A stretch of 64,000 nt of DNA from Cynocephalus volans. Its lineage: Eukaryota; Chordata; Mammalia; Dermoptera; Cynocephalidae. A model generated the notes under the pieces. That model was not told where the DNA came from. It made no database searches and worked only from the letters and a program-made list of their open reading frames with translations. This document shows, piece after piece, positions 1 to 10,244 of the stretch (the stretch's first letter is position 1; each line of letters begins with the position of its first letter). Location of the stretch: the NCBI RefSeq assembly GCF_027409185.1, contig NC_084461.1, positions 190,546,501 to 190,610,500 on the forward strand, given 5' to 3'. A program made the position numbers and the translations under genes.

Positions 1-488
1 CCCAAAGATGTCCACATCCTAATCCCCAGAACATATCCACATATTCACAGGTTATGTGACATTCTACCGCAAAAGGGATTAAGTTCAAGATCTTGAGAGG
101 CGGAGAGCATCCTGGATTATCCGGTGGGTCCAACGTAGCCACAAGCGTTCTTATGGTTACAGGGCAGCAGGAGGATCAGAATCAGAGATGTGATGACGAA
201 GTCAAGAGAGAAAGAGAGATCAGAAGATGCTATGCTGCTGGCTTTAAAAATGGAGGAAAAGCCACGAGGCAAGGAAGGCAGGAGGCCTCTAGAAGCTGGA
301 AAAGGCAAGGGAACGGATTCTCCCCAGAGCCTCCAAAAGGAGCACAGCCCTGCTGCTGACACCTTGATTTTAGCCCAGCGAAACCCATTTCAGGCTTCTG
401 ACCTCCAGAACTGTAAGATACTAATAAACGTGTGTTCTTTAAGCCACTAAGTTTGCAGTAATTTGTTACAGCAGGAAACTAATACACT
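1..488 (+). mobile_element. MaLR (MLT1-like) LTR
   Basis: The segment starts within the 'gatgtccacatcctaatcc' LTR region and ends 'tttgttacagcaggaaactaatacac', with the AATAAA-like 'actaataaa' before it. These are hallmark phrases of MLT1-class mammalian LTRs. The left end is cut by the window edge. Confidence 0.8.
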
Positions 489-779
489 GGTCTAGAGTCA
501 GTTAAACAGAGACATTATAATACCTTCAAAGCCATCTTACCTACTTAACACCATTTTTAATCAGCCCCCAAAAGAGAAGCTGAAGACGTGATCTGGACAC
601 ACCCCCTCCTCCCCAACCCTATGGCTAGACCCGGATGATGCAGGTTTTCAAGGCAGATGTTGGGTGGGAAGAATAGCGGTCTCCCACCAGGAAGCCAACC
701 CAGGAGCAGAAAACTAGCACTGGTATTCCCAAAGGCCCTTCAGTCTTGTGGGAACTGCTTGGCAAGGCTGTGTGGTGCT

Positions 780-1295
780 CTGGTTACGAGTACAGGGCTC
801 TGGAACCATGCTGCCTGGGCTGAAATTCTGGTTCCCCCTTTGGACGAGTCACTTAACTTCTCTGTGTCCCAGTTTCCTCCTCCATAAAGTGAGGCAGAGG
901 TTGGCAAACTCTTTCTATAGGGGCCCAAATCTTTTCCCCTCTTTGGGCCACTCGACTCTGCTAATGTAGCATGAGAGTGATCACCCACGATACATAATGA
1001 ATGGGTGTGGCTGTGTTCCAATAAAATGGTATTTATGACACTGAAATTTGAATTTCATGTGATTGTCATGTGTCATCAAGTAAGTAGTGTTCTTTTCTTT
1101 CCAACCACTTAAAAATATAAAAGCCATTTTTAGCTCCTGGGCTGTATAAAAGCCAGCAGTAAACTGGATTTGATCTGCGGGCTGCAGTGCTGATCCCTGA
1201 GATGTGGAATTAAATGAGTTAATCCATGTGCTCAGAAGAGTGCCTGGTATATAGTTAGCACTCAGTAAAATCAGCTTGAATTACTTTTTCTTCCA
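780..1295 (+). repeat. MIR split by a hAT-like DNA transposon
   Basis: MIR-type sequence (tctggttc, cttaacttctctgtgtccc, cctggtatatagttagcactc) runs at 780-892 and resumes at about 1198. Between them lies a non-autonomous element (893-1197) with terminal inverted repeats CAGAGGTTGGCAAACT and a matching 'agtgctgatccctg' end. Its flanks (aagtgagg/agatgtgg) resemble a decayed 8-bp target duplication. Confidence 0.7.
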
Positions 1296-1544
1296 GAGGG
1301 GAAAACTGAGCTCTCTGTACCTGCTGTCTTAGCCCCCTCAGCCCTCCAAGGATCAGCCCTAAATGCCCAACATTTTTTGACTAGAAAACACCATTGTGAG
1401 ATCTGTTCTAAGGAGATTTTTTCCAGATTTTCCTCTTTCCTAAAAGGAGTCTCCTTGAACCATTGGGCCCTGGTGGTCTGATGCCCAACCTGTCGCTGGT
1501 CCACTGAGGCCACACTCAGGCCAGCCTGGCCTAAGGGCATTGGG

Positions 1545-2470
1545 CATTGAGTGGCTCAGCAGGTCCTGTTCCTACACTTTCCCAAACAACCCCATGTCAG
1601 ACCTCTACCCAAGGCCACTGCCACCATCTCACCTGGACGGCTGTGCCAGCCTCCTCCCTGCTACCTGCCTCTGCCCCTACAGTCAGTTCTACCGCAGCAG
1701 CTGGTGGGATCTCATAAAAATTAGATCACGTCCTTCCCATGCTCTGAATCCTCCTATGGCTCCCATCTTACCCCTAGTAACAGCCCAAGTCTGCAAGTGG
1801 TTCACTCAGCCCCACATGATCTGGCTCCTGTTCTCTCTCCTTTCTTATCTCCCCCACTTCTTTGCCTTGCTCACTATTCCATCCACTTTGTTTATGAAAT
1901 ACACCATTCTGCTCCTGACCCAGGGCCTTTGCACCTACTATTCCCTCTGCCTAGACTGCTCTTCCCACAGATCTTCACAAGGCATTCAGATCTCAATCAA
2001 AATGTCCCCTACCGGGCCGGCCCGTGGCTCACTCGGGAGAGTGCGGTGCTGATAACACCAAGGCCCCGGGTTTGGATCCCATATACGGATGGCCCGTTCG
2101 CTCACTGGTTGAGTGTGGTGCTCACAACACCAAGTCAAGGGTTAAGATCCCCTTACCGGTCATCTATTAAAAAAAAAAAAAAAAAAAAAAATGTCCCCTC
2201 CCCAGAGAAGCCTTCTGTGATTGTCTGAGGCAAAGCAGCTGCCCCTCCCCATTTCTCTCCATCCCATCCCCCATTCTGTTTGCTATTTTACTAACCACCA
2301 AGTACATTATCCTGTGGATTTATTTGTTAACTTGCTTCTTATCCATGACCCCCACTAGAGTGGAAGCTCTGTGAGGGGGCAGGGATCGTATTTATCTGCT
2401 TGCTGCTATATCCCAGCAGGTGACACAGGTCCTGGCACATAGTAGGTGCTCAATAAATATTTGCTGAAGG
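1545..2470 (+). repeat. L2 LINE 3' region
   Basis: The text is typical of L2: 'cagggcctttgcac', 'agactgctcttcccac', and the 3' end 'cacatagtaggtgctcaataaatatttgctga'. It is interrupted by a SINE at 2014. Open frames in it are not genes. Confidence 0.85.
2014..2190 (+). mobile_element. tRNA-Ile dimer SINE
   Basis: Two tRNA-like units (ggtgctgataacacc and ggtgctcacaacacc anticodon regions) with a poly(A) tail. The 9-12-bp target duplication aaaatgtcccct lies at 1999 and again at 2189. Confidence 0.95.
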
Positions 2471-2629
2471 GGCCGGCCCGTGGCTCACTCGGGAGAGTGC
2501 GGTGCTGATAACACCAAGGCCGCGGGTTCGGATCCCATATAGGGATGGCCGGTTAGCTCACTGGGTGAGCGTGGTGCTGACAACACCAAGCCAAGGGTTA
2601 AGATCCCCTCACCGGTCATCTTTAAAAAA

Positions 2630-2658
<29 letters not shown>
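2470..2658 (+). mobile_element. tRNA-Ile dimer SINE with (AAAT)n tail
   Basis: A full dimer inserted at the 3' end of the L2. The target duplication aataaatatttgctgaa is at 2452 and after the (TAAA)n tail. Confidence 0.95.
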
Positions 2659-2660
<2 letters not shown>

Positions 2661-2689
2661 ATATTTGCTGAAAATGATTATTCAAAAAG

Positions 2690-3290
2690 GCCCAAAGATG
2701 AGAGGACTTTCCCTGCCTTCAGGCTCCCTGGAGAGTGGAGGACTTCCGGAATCATAGCTGTCCATGTCTGTCCTGGGAGGGAGACTGTGGACTAGACGGT
2801 TACAGTTTGGATTCAGCATGAGGCAGCCATGAGTTCATATCTGGGCTCTGCCACTCCCCTCATGGCCGCCTTCGCCTCCCTGAACCTCAGCATCCTCATC
2901 TACAGCACAGAGATAATCACACCAACCTCATGGGGTTTGGAGGAGGATTTGGTGAGTTGGGCACAGTGCTCACCTAAATGCTCAATAACATGGAGAGATT
3001 ATCTGGCACAAGCCACAAATCACCCACTTTTCCTGCCCCCAAAAAGCATGGCCCTGGAGGCAGCCATCAATTTTGTAACCCAAGTAACCACAAACCACTT
3101 TTCCATCTGTAAAATGGGCTTAATTGCCTGTTTGCCTGCCTCAGACCATGGGCATGGAGTCAGTTTGCAGCCCCATAAAGTTGGTGTGGCACTAAACGCT
3201 CTCAGGTTTAAATCTGGAATTCCTATCCAAGAAAATACATGGTGAGAACTCCAGCACCCTGCAGCTGGAGAGGACTCTAGGGCGTCATCT
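2690..3290. repeat. Old MIR fragments, no gene seen
   Basis: MIR-like phrases occur at 2790-2990 (gagttcatatctgggctctgccactc). The remainder to 3290 has no recognisable coding exon. Confidence 0.5.
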
Positions 3291-3294
3291 GAAG

Positions 3295-4490
3295 CAGTCC
3301 CCTGCCTTCATGCTTTTACTCTGGATCCGCCGTCACCTCCTCCCCTTACACACGTCACAGTGGAATGATGCACGTTCCCTGCAGCCTGTCTCAGCGGCTC
3401 ATCTGCTCCATGCCCCGGCAGGAAGCTTCCTCGCCTCTAACTCCAGTGTGCTCCTCCTTGGTGCTCCCCATTCCAATCAACAGCACCATCACACGCTCAG
3501 ATCAGCCCCAAAACCCAGGGCCATCCGTGACTCCTCCCTCTCTCCCACCACCATGTCCCTCCATCTCATCCATCAGTATGTCCTGCTCGCTCTGCCTCCA
3601 ACATTTATTCCAAATCCCCCTTCTTTCCCATCTCCCACAACCACTATCACTCACCTGGATGGATGTAGGAGCCTCCCCACTAGGCTACCACCCTCTGCCC
3701 TGTCAATCCATTCCCCCAAAGCAATCAGATAGATCCCTTGAAGAAATAAATCAGATTTTGACATCCCTCTGCTTAAAACCCTCCATTGGGGCCGGCCCGT
3801 GGCTCACTCGGGAGAGTGCAGTGCTGATAACACCAAGGCCCCGGGTTCGGATCCCATATAGGGATGGCCGGTTCGCTCACTGGCTGAGCGTGGTGCTGAC
3901 AACACCAAGTCAAGGGTTAAGATCCCCTTACTGGTCATCTTTAAAAAAAAAAAAAAAAACCCTCCATTGGCTCCACCCTGTTGTAAAGCAATCCTCACCT
4001 CCTAGCCTCAGCCTATAAGGCCTTTTGCAATCTGGCCACCACTACCTCTCCATCCTCCTCTTTTAATATTCTTCCCCTCACTCACCCTGTTCCAGGCATT
4101 CTGGCCTCCTTGAACACACCAAGTTTGCTCTTGCCTCCGGCCCTTTGCACTTGCTGCTTCCCTTTGCCCAGAATGTTCTTCCCCCAAATGTCTGTGTAAG
4201 TGGCTTTCTCTCTCCATTCGGGGCTTGGCTCAAAAATCATTTCCTCATTTCCTTCATAGTTGTAAATGTTCAGACTCTCCCCCCCATCACTTTTTCTATT
4301 GTTTGCAGGGCACTTGGCACAGTGCTACCTGAAATGTACATGTTTACTTTATCTGTCTGCCCAAGAGACTGTCAGCTCTATGAGGAGAGGGATTTTTGTC
4401 TACACTGTATTGTTTCCTGGTATATCCTAGGATACAGTTCAGTGCCTGGCACACAGCAGATGCTCAATAAACATTTGTTGATCGCATGAA
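3295..4490 (+). repeat. L2 LINE 3' region
   Basis: A long L2 copy with phrases such as 'tgcagcctgtctcagcg' and 'cctttgcacttgctgcttccc' and the end 'cacagcagatgctcaataaacatttgttga'. It is split by the SINE at 3788. It ends 40 bp from the SLC8B1 exon. Confidence 0.85.
3788..3958 (+). mobile_element. tRNA-Ile dimer SINE
   Basis: A near-consensus dimer with a poly(A) tail. The target duplication aaaaccctccattgg is on both sides. Confidence 0.96.
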
Positions 4491-4531
4491 TACACCCCCA
4501 CCCAACCCCCACTTCTTGCCTGGATACTCAC

Positions 4532-4687
4532 CTCTACCATGGGGGTCTGGTTCACACCTGAGGCTGGAAACTGGGGACCAATGGGGGTCTCTGTAGATGG
4601 GCCCCTGGCCCCAGACACTGTCTCCACCATCAGTGGCACACAGAGCAAACTCAGCACCCAGCGAAGATTCAGCCATTTGCCGGCCAT
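4532..4687 (-). CDS. SLC8B1: SLC8B1 (NCLX), first coding exon only
   Basis: The product is the mitochondrial inner-membrane Na+/Ca2+(Li+) exchanger. Read on the minus strand, the ATG at 4687 opens a 52-codon segment ending at a GTGAGT donor just below 4532. The peptide starts MAGKWLNLRW, continues with a hydrophobic stretch (residues 8-20) and ends in PASGVNQTP plus M-V-E, with an N-Q-T glycosylation sequon at residue 46. This matches the remembered N-terminus of mammalian NCLX closely. An upstream in-frame ATG (4720) exists, but the lower one fits the family start. The remaining exons (transmembrane and alpha-repeat domains) should lie left of position 1, because no further SLC8B1 exon is recognisable in 1-4531. 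Gene order SLC8B1(-), PLBD2(+), SDS(-) agrees with human chromosome 12. The identification is confident; the exact 5' exon structure is not. Confidence 0.92.
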
Positions 4688-4769
4688 CAGCCCCCACAAG
4701 ACCTGACCCTCACTCTCCACTTCCCCTTCTGCAGTAGTTCAGGTCCAAACAGCTGGGGGCTCCAACGGC
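4688..4769 (-). other. SLC8B1: Probable 5' UTR part of the SLC8B1 first coding exon
   Basis: On the minus strand a pyrimidine-rich acceptor (ACTTTTCCTTCCATCTTGTAG) precedes base 4769. The exon would then run without interruption through the ATG at 4687 to the donor below 4532. A second, weaker acceptor ending CTACTGCAG lies closer to the ATG near 4735. The choice is inferred from splice-site strength only. Confidence 0.5.
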
Positions 4770-5740
4770 CTACAAGATGGAAGGAAAAGTGTCACTGAAG
4801 ACCCCAGGACCCAGCAAGAGGGACCTGAACACTTTATCACCTAAGGAACTGCTGTCCCTCCTCCCACCACCAAAGGAAAGCTGATGTAGAAACCCACGTT
4901 CTCGATGTAGTCCTGTTGGAGGAACCCAGGGCGCTGCTTATTTGGCATGCAGATTAAATATGCCCTTCTCTCTAAGTCCCCAGTGGCATCTCTATGAAAA
5001 CCTGCCCCTCTCCACCCAGCCACCAGCCTGAGACCAGATATCAGAGCTGGGAGGGCTAGAGACTTCACACGGCATTCAGAGACTCCTGCCTCTGGGGGCC
5101 AGCCGAGTGAGATAAATATGGAAAACGGGCAGTGGCCAGACTGGCCAAGCCCTCAAAACAAAGAAAACATATTTCTGGAGATGGACTTGGCTCTAGGCCA
5201 CCAGTTCAAGGCCTAGACAGACTAGCCCGTTACATCCTACAGAGCCTACTAAGCAATGCTGTTGTTTTATGTCTTACACCGAGCCAAGCACTTGACACGA
5301 ATGATCTCATTTAATCCCCACTATACACCGACAGGGGGTACTACTATTTTTCTAATCTTACACATGAGCAAACTGAGTCACAGTGAGGTGAAGCCAGGCT
5401 TGTTACTCTCAGCCATTGCACCATGCCTCCCTCATCCAGTCCTCAGGACAATTCTGTCCCCACTCCTTTTACAGAGGAGGGATCAGGACTCAGAGGAGTT
5501 TTGTAACCTGCCCAAAGCCACACAGCAAGGAGGTGGCAAAGCCAACAGTCCTCCTATGGGGAAATTGAGGCCCAGAAGGAAGTGAATTGCTCAAAGTCAC
5601 ACAGCCCGGTAGCAGCAGAGCAGTGCTGGACTCTAGCATCTGCCCCTTCCATCAACACTTGGACAAAAGGCTTCAATTTCTTTCAATATTATTAAACTGG
5701 AAAAAAAAATCCTTGGCAAACTGATTTCCTCCTTTCGCTT
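4770..5740. other. SLC8B1 5' intron segment with MIR copies
   Basis: MIR-like sequence runs at about 5235-5630 (tctcatttaatccccac, tgagcaaactgagtcacagtg, aggcccagaaggaagtgaattgctc). The rest is unique sequence without a recognisable exon. Confidence 0.5.
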
Positions 5741-5751
5741 TTTCACATGTT

Positions 5752-5929
5752 CTTTTTTTTTTTTTTTTTTTTTTAAAGATGACCGGTGAGGGGATCTTAA
5801 CCCTTGGCTCGGTGTTGTCAGCACCACGCTCAGCCAGTGAGCCAACTGGCCATCCCCTATACAGGATCCCAACCCAGGGCCTTGGTGTTCTCAGCACTGC
5901 ACTCTCCCTAGTGAGCCATGGGGCCGGCT
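5752..5929 (-). mobile_element. tRNA-Ile dimer SINE
   Basis: An antisense dimer. The target duplication gctttttcacatgttct occurs at 5737 and 5931. Confidence 0.95.
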
Positions 5930-6460
5930 CTGCTTTTTCACATGTTCTATGACGAATATGTTTTATTTTTGCAATCAGGAAAAACAAAGACCATAAAACA
6001 ACGTTTTCTTTGGTTTTTGAGAAGTCTTTGCACAGACGTTTCCCAATGTCCTGGTAGCTGAGGGTAGGGGAAGGAGTGGGCGCAGGAGGAGGAAAAGAGG
6101 CCAGGAGGGGGCGGAAGGGCACCTGTCCCAGCTGTCCTTCCTCACCTGTTGACACAGCTCTTCCCTCTTCCGTGGTTCTCCAGAACAGTTCCAAGTGTTA
6201 CTCCTCTTAGCACTTGGCACCCAATTGGGACCAGACACTCCGAGTTTCCAGTCCTGTCTCAGCCACTTACTTCTGTGCAGCCGTGGAGAGCTCGCTTCGC
6301 CACTCCGAGCCTCTGAGTCCCCATCTGTAAAATGGACACAAATGCTGGCCAACAGAGCATACAATAAGAGCTCAATAAATGCTCGCGCCCCTGGTGCCCC
6401 CGACCCATGAGAATCAGCATGTGTCTCATCTCGACTGGCCGCCGATTTTTTTTACTCATT

Positions 6461-6523
6461 CACAAGTGAGCATTTATTTTTTTTATTTTATTTTTTTTTT
6501 ATTATTACAAGTGAGCATTTATT
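6461..6523 (-). mobile_element. Tail-only retroposon with 17-bp target duplication
   Basis: acaagtgagcatttatt is repeated exactly at 6461-6477 and 6507-6523. They flank 29 bp of almost pure T with A interruptions. This looks like a retroposon truncated to its poly(A) tail. Confidence 0.7.
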
Positions 6524-6599
6524 GAGAGCATCCTGTAGGCTTGTACCTACGCCAAGCGCTCGTTAGATCGACAGACCTGATAAGAAGGAGCAGGGGCAG

Positions 6600-7130
6600 G
6601 AAACTGGGGTTGCAAAGCCCCCGGGAACGTGACCACGGGAACGTCTCTGTGCTCAGTTTCCCAATCGGGACGGATGTTGAGAAGTTGAATTCGGGGTGCC
6701 CGGGTCCTCCGCAGGCGCCGGGGCGGGCGGGGAGTCTCCTCTTACTTCGGGTCGGGCCTGGGACCTTCAAACTCTGAACCTCGATTCCGCCGGCCCTCGC
6801 GGCCTTCCCGGTCCCTGCCCGCCGGTCCGCGCCACCAGACCTTCCGCCCCCGATGCCACCCGCCCGGCCGCCCCGCCCGCTGCAGCGTCGGGGACTCTTA
6901 TCCTGCTCCTCCAGTGCCGTCCTCGGCTTGCCCCGCCCGGGCCCCGGACACGCCCCTCAAAAGCTCGCCCCGCCCCTGCCCTTAAAGGCACAGGCTCACG
7001 GGGAGGTATCGAAGATCTTCCTCCACCCTTCCTTCAGTCCCCTGCCTGTGGCTGCTGCTTTCGCCATGAAAGCGGAATCTGAGATGAAACAGACGGTTAA
7101 GGACAGCAGGAGGCCGGAAAGGGGTAGTTA
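6600..7130 (-). promoter_or_regulatory. CpG island, likely SLC8B1 promoter and noncoding exon 1
   Basis: This stretch, densest at 6690-6990, is GC-rich with many CpGs and several GC boxes (CCCCGCCC near 6870, 6930 and 6970). It is the only CpG island between the SLC8B1 coding exon and PLBD2, so by position it is the best candidate for the minus-strand SLC8B1 promoter. Two minus-strand donors could end a noncoding exon 1: GTAAG after base 6746 and GTGAGC after base 7000. I cannot choose between them. Bidirectional activity is possible, but no plus-strand exon was recognised. Confidence 0.6.
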
Positions 7131-7234
7131 GAGCATGAAACTAGGAGGATCTATTCCCGAGGGTGGGGTGAACAAGAGGGTGTCAGCCTGCTTCTGGTAA
7201 AGAATGGTTATAAGGAATATTTACACAGGTATTC

Positions 7235-7410
7235 TCAATGTCCACTCAGGAGAGTGCGGTGCTGATAACACCAAGGCCACGGGTTCGGATCCTATATAGG
7301 GATGGCTGATTAAGCTCACTGGCTGAGCGTGGTGCTGACAACATCAAGTCAAGGGTTAAGATCCCCTTACCGGTCATCTTTTAGAGAAAAAATTTTAAAA
7401 AATAAAAAAT
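7235..7410 (+). mobile_element. 5'-truncated tRNA-Ile dimer SINE
   Basis: Begins inside the first unit (ccactcaggagagtgcggtg) and continues through the second unit to an A/T-rich tail. Confidence 0.9.
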
Positions 7411-7810
7411 AAAAATAAAAACAGCACCTATATCACACTCACTGGGCTGTGGTGAGAAGTCACTGAGATTATATACGTAAAACCCATAGCACAGTTCCTG
7501 ATATTTGTAAAAGTTGAATACATGGAAGCTGCTGTGATTATCATTCTTCTTATTATTACTGGGGGTGAAAGGACCTGGCACAGTGTCTCAGTAGGTGAAA
7601 ATGTTGATTTCCTTTCCTTGAAGAGGAGGAATTTGTGCTTGTATCAGTTATCTTCTGCTACATAACAAACCATCCCAAAACTTAAGGCCTAATACATCAA
7701 TATTTTATTATCTGTTAGGATTTCCGTGGGTCATGAATTTAAGAAGGGCTCAGCTTGGTGGTTCTGGCTCAGGTTTCTCATGTGGTTGCAGTCAAATAAT
7801 GGCTGGGCAT

Positions 7811-7851
<41 letters not shown>

Positions 7852-7874
7852 TCCTTCCTTTCTTCCTTCCTTTT
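7811..7874. repeat. (CT)n/(CCTT)n tract, tail of the tRNA-His copy
   Basis: A pyrimidine microsatellite with about 15 CT units, then CCTT units. It sits exactly where the A-rich tail of the minus-strand tRNA-His copy would be, and so probably grew from that tail. Confidence 0.8.
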
Positions 7875-7949
7875 CAGCACCATGACTTGGATATGAACCG
7901 AGGTCTCTGCATCACAATGCAGAGTACTAACCACTATACAATCACAGCC
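7875..7949 (-). pseudogene. tRNA-His(GTG)-derived retro-copy
   Basis: The minus strand from 7949 resembles tRNA-His: start GGCTGTGATTGTATAGTGGT, D-arm TTAGTACTCTGC, anticodon loop ATTGTGATG with GTG intact, and T-arm CCTCGGTTCATATCCAAG. The acceptor stem has substitutions. A long purine-rich tail follows (7811-7874 on plus, CT/CCTT-rich), and near-identical ATTTCTCTTTCT-type repeats bracket the unit. It looks like a retroposed tRNA-His or a founder-like SINE copy, not an active gene. Confidence 0.75.
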
Positions 7950-8511
7950 AGGATGTTTCTCTTTCTGTGTGTGTCTTAGAGCTTCCACATGTGATCTCTC
8001 TGCATGAGCTAATTTCTGGCTTTTTTAGAGCCTGGCATCTCAGGATACCAGTGCAAGGATTCCAGGGAACAAAGCAGAAGGCGGATTGCCTTTTATGACT
8101 TAGTTGTGTAAGTGACACTGTGTCACATAGTGTCACTTCCACCATAGTCACAGCCCCACCCAGATTAGAGAAGAGGAAACATAGACCTTACTTCTCAGTG
8201 GGAGGTATGCCAAAGTCACATCATAAGAAGAGTATGTAAGAAGAGAGATCTCGATGTGACCATATTTGGAAAATACAATCTGCCACCATGCCTTAGTCCA
8301 CAGAGGTGAACAATGGTGGATATTTAGGGAGCATGATGAGCAGCAGAGGGGAGCTATACTTGGGGGGTAAAAGGAGAAGGGACCCTCAAATCCCATTGAG
8401 AGGACAGCTGCCTACAACGTCACATGTGGGCTGATCCTGTCCTCAGCATCTTATGAATGAACCCCAAACCAGTAAAAATAAATAATGACTATTTATTAAA
8501 GACTTATTGAG

Positions 8512-8676
8512 GGCCAGCCCATGGCTCACTCGGGAGAGTGTGGGCTGATAACACCAAGGCCATGGGTTTGGATCCCATGTAGGGATGGCCAGTTAATTCA
8601 CTGGTGAGTGTGGTGCTGACAACACCAAGTCAAGGGTTAAGATCCCCTTACCAGTCATCTTTAAAAAAAAAAAAAA
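8512..8676 (+). mobile_element. tRNA-Ile dimer SINE
   Basis: A diverged dimer with a poly(A) tail. The target duplication aagacttattgag is at 8499 and 8677. Confidence 0.93.
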
Positions 8677-8689
8677 AGACTTATTGAGC

Positions 8690-9560
8690 ATATGCACATA
8701 ACAGCCCTGTGGGGTAAGGGCTAAAGTGATCTCCATTTCACAGAAGAGGAAACTGAGGTTCAGAGAGATGACGCAGCCTGCCCACAAGGTCCCCACTGGG
8801 AAGTGGCAGAGATGGGATTTGCATGTAGGTCTGAGTGACCCCAGGTGAGTCCCCTTCACTACCACAGGCTGAGCTACCTGCCTCACTCAAAGGTAAGGCC
8901 AGATCCACCCGACACGCAGCAGGCCTGGTTAGGAGGCCCAGGGTGTGGGTGGCACCTCCAGGCACAATGTAAGTACCTGGGGACAGAGCGAGTAGAAGTC
9001 ATGAGTCTTCAGGAATTTAAAAGAGGAAAGAGAGAATCAGAGCTTTCAATCTTTGTCTAAGAAGCCCAGAGACCTGCAAGGTTCCTGAAGAATGTGTGAG
9101 TCTCACCTTCAACCAATTCAAGTTTCCTCTTGATTTTGGCAGCTCTGGACAGTCATGCAGCAGCTTCTTAAAAGTCCCCAGAGACTGGGCAGTCATTACC
9201 TCCCATGGCAGCCCAGTTAACAGCAGTTGTGAGGGAGTTTTCTCATTGGCATTGCTGGAGGCGTCTTGATTGGAATAAACCTTCTGGAAAGTGACTTGTC
9301 AATTGGTAAATGTTAATCTCAAGAGCCTTGAAAACACATGTGTCCTTTGCCCCACTGATATTGCTCCTGGAGCTTTTCGGAAGTAAAGAAGAGATGATTT
9401 GGATAATGCTCTAAGCACAAGGATGTTTACTACAGCAATCTTCACAATTGTGCAACAGCTGAAACCAAGGGATCAAAACCAAGGAATGGAATGAACAGTT
9501 GATGGGACTTCCTATGAAATACTGCTATGCAGCCATTTAACACCCTGTTTCAATGACATT
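8690..9560. repeat. MIR (8690-8890) and old L1-like fragment
   Basis: MIR phrases (aagaggaaactgaggttcagagag, gggatttgcatgtaggtctgagtgacc) are followed by L1-like 3' text (aaggatgtttactacagcaatcttcac, tactgctatgcagccatt). No exon recognised. Confidence 0.6.
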
Positions 9561-9576
9561 AAAACTACCAAGTACA

Positions 9577-9680
9577 GGGCTGGCTGGTTAGCTCAGTTGG
9601 TTAGAGCACAGCCTTATCACACCAAGGTCAGGGGTTTGGGTCCTTGTACCAGCCAGACGCCAAACAAAACAAAACAAACT
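9577..9680 (+). mobile_element. tRNA-Ile monomer SINE
   Basis: Starts ggctggctggttagctcag and has B-box-like ggggtttgggtcc and an A-rich (AAAAC)n tail. A single tRNA-like unit. Confidence 0.9.
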
Positions 9681-9836
9681 ACAAGTACAGTAAGTGAAGA
9701 AGCAGCATTTAAACCCATTTATGCAGTATAATTCCAAGTATGTTTTACAAACATGTATATATATCTATGTGTGAAAAACAGTCTAGAAGGATATACATGA
9801 AGCCAGTTCTCTCTAGGATAAAGGAATTATAAGTAG

Positions 9837-9938
9837 GGGCTGACCGGTTAGCTCAGTTGGTTAGAGCATGGTGCTGATAAAAGCAAGGTCAGGGTTTCAG
9901 AACCCTGTACCAGCCAGCCGCTAAAAAAACGAAAAAAG
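9837..9938 (+). mobile_element. tRNA-Ile monomer SINE
   Basis: One unit with anticodon region ggtgctgataaaagc. The target duplication aaaggaattataa flanks it. Confidence 0.92.
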
Positions 9939-10015
9939 GAATTATAAATAATTTTTGTTGTGGTTGTTATTTGTTTTTCCCACTTTGTCCATAGAAAGCA
10001 GGCAATGCTTTTATC

Positions 10016-10131
10016 TTTTTTTTTTTTTTTTTTTTTTGTCGTTTTTTCGTGACCGGCACTCAGCCAGTGAGTGCACCGGTCGCGGCGCTGCCAGCGCAGC
10101 ACTCTACCAAGTGCGCCACGGGCTCGGCCCA
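10016..10131 (-). mobile_element. Third SINE type: chimeric tRNA-like unit
   Basis: Antisense. It reads gagcccgtggcgcacttggt, then a GC-rich stem (tgctgcgctggcagcgccgcg), then ggtgcactcactggctgagtg and gccggtcacg with a poly(A) tail. The target duplication caatgcttttatctt is at 10004 and (one mismatch) 10130. It shares ends with the dimer SINE but has a different anticodon-arm region. Confidence 0.85.
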
Positions 10132-10244
10132 GTGCTTTTATCTTAGAAACAACGGAATGCTTTCTGTTTCATTTATTGCTGGGTAACAAAATACCCGAAG
10201 ATTAGTGACTTAAAACTGCATGTAGTTTTACCACCACATAAATA

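Larger units (their letters stand above)
7640..8440 (+). repeat. Mammal-wide interspersed repeat hosting the tRNA-His copy
   Basis: The phrases 'ttctgctacataacaaaccatcccaaaac', 'tctgttaggatttccgtggg' and 'ccttttatgacttag' mark an old dispersed repeat, also seen near 31320, 35180 and 39350. I do not name its family with confidence. It is interrupted at 7811-7960. Confidence 0.6.

Noticed and set aside
1540-4490. Plus-strand frames of 170 and 217 codons
   Set aside because: They lie in L2 LINE and SINE sequence, and parts read through poly(A) tails.
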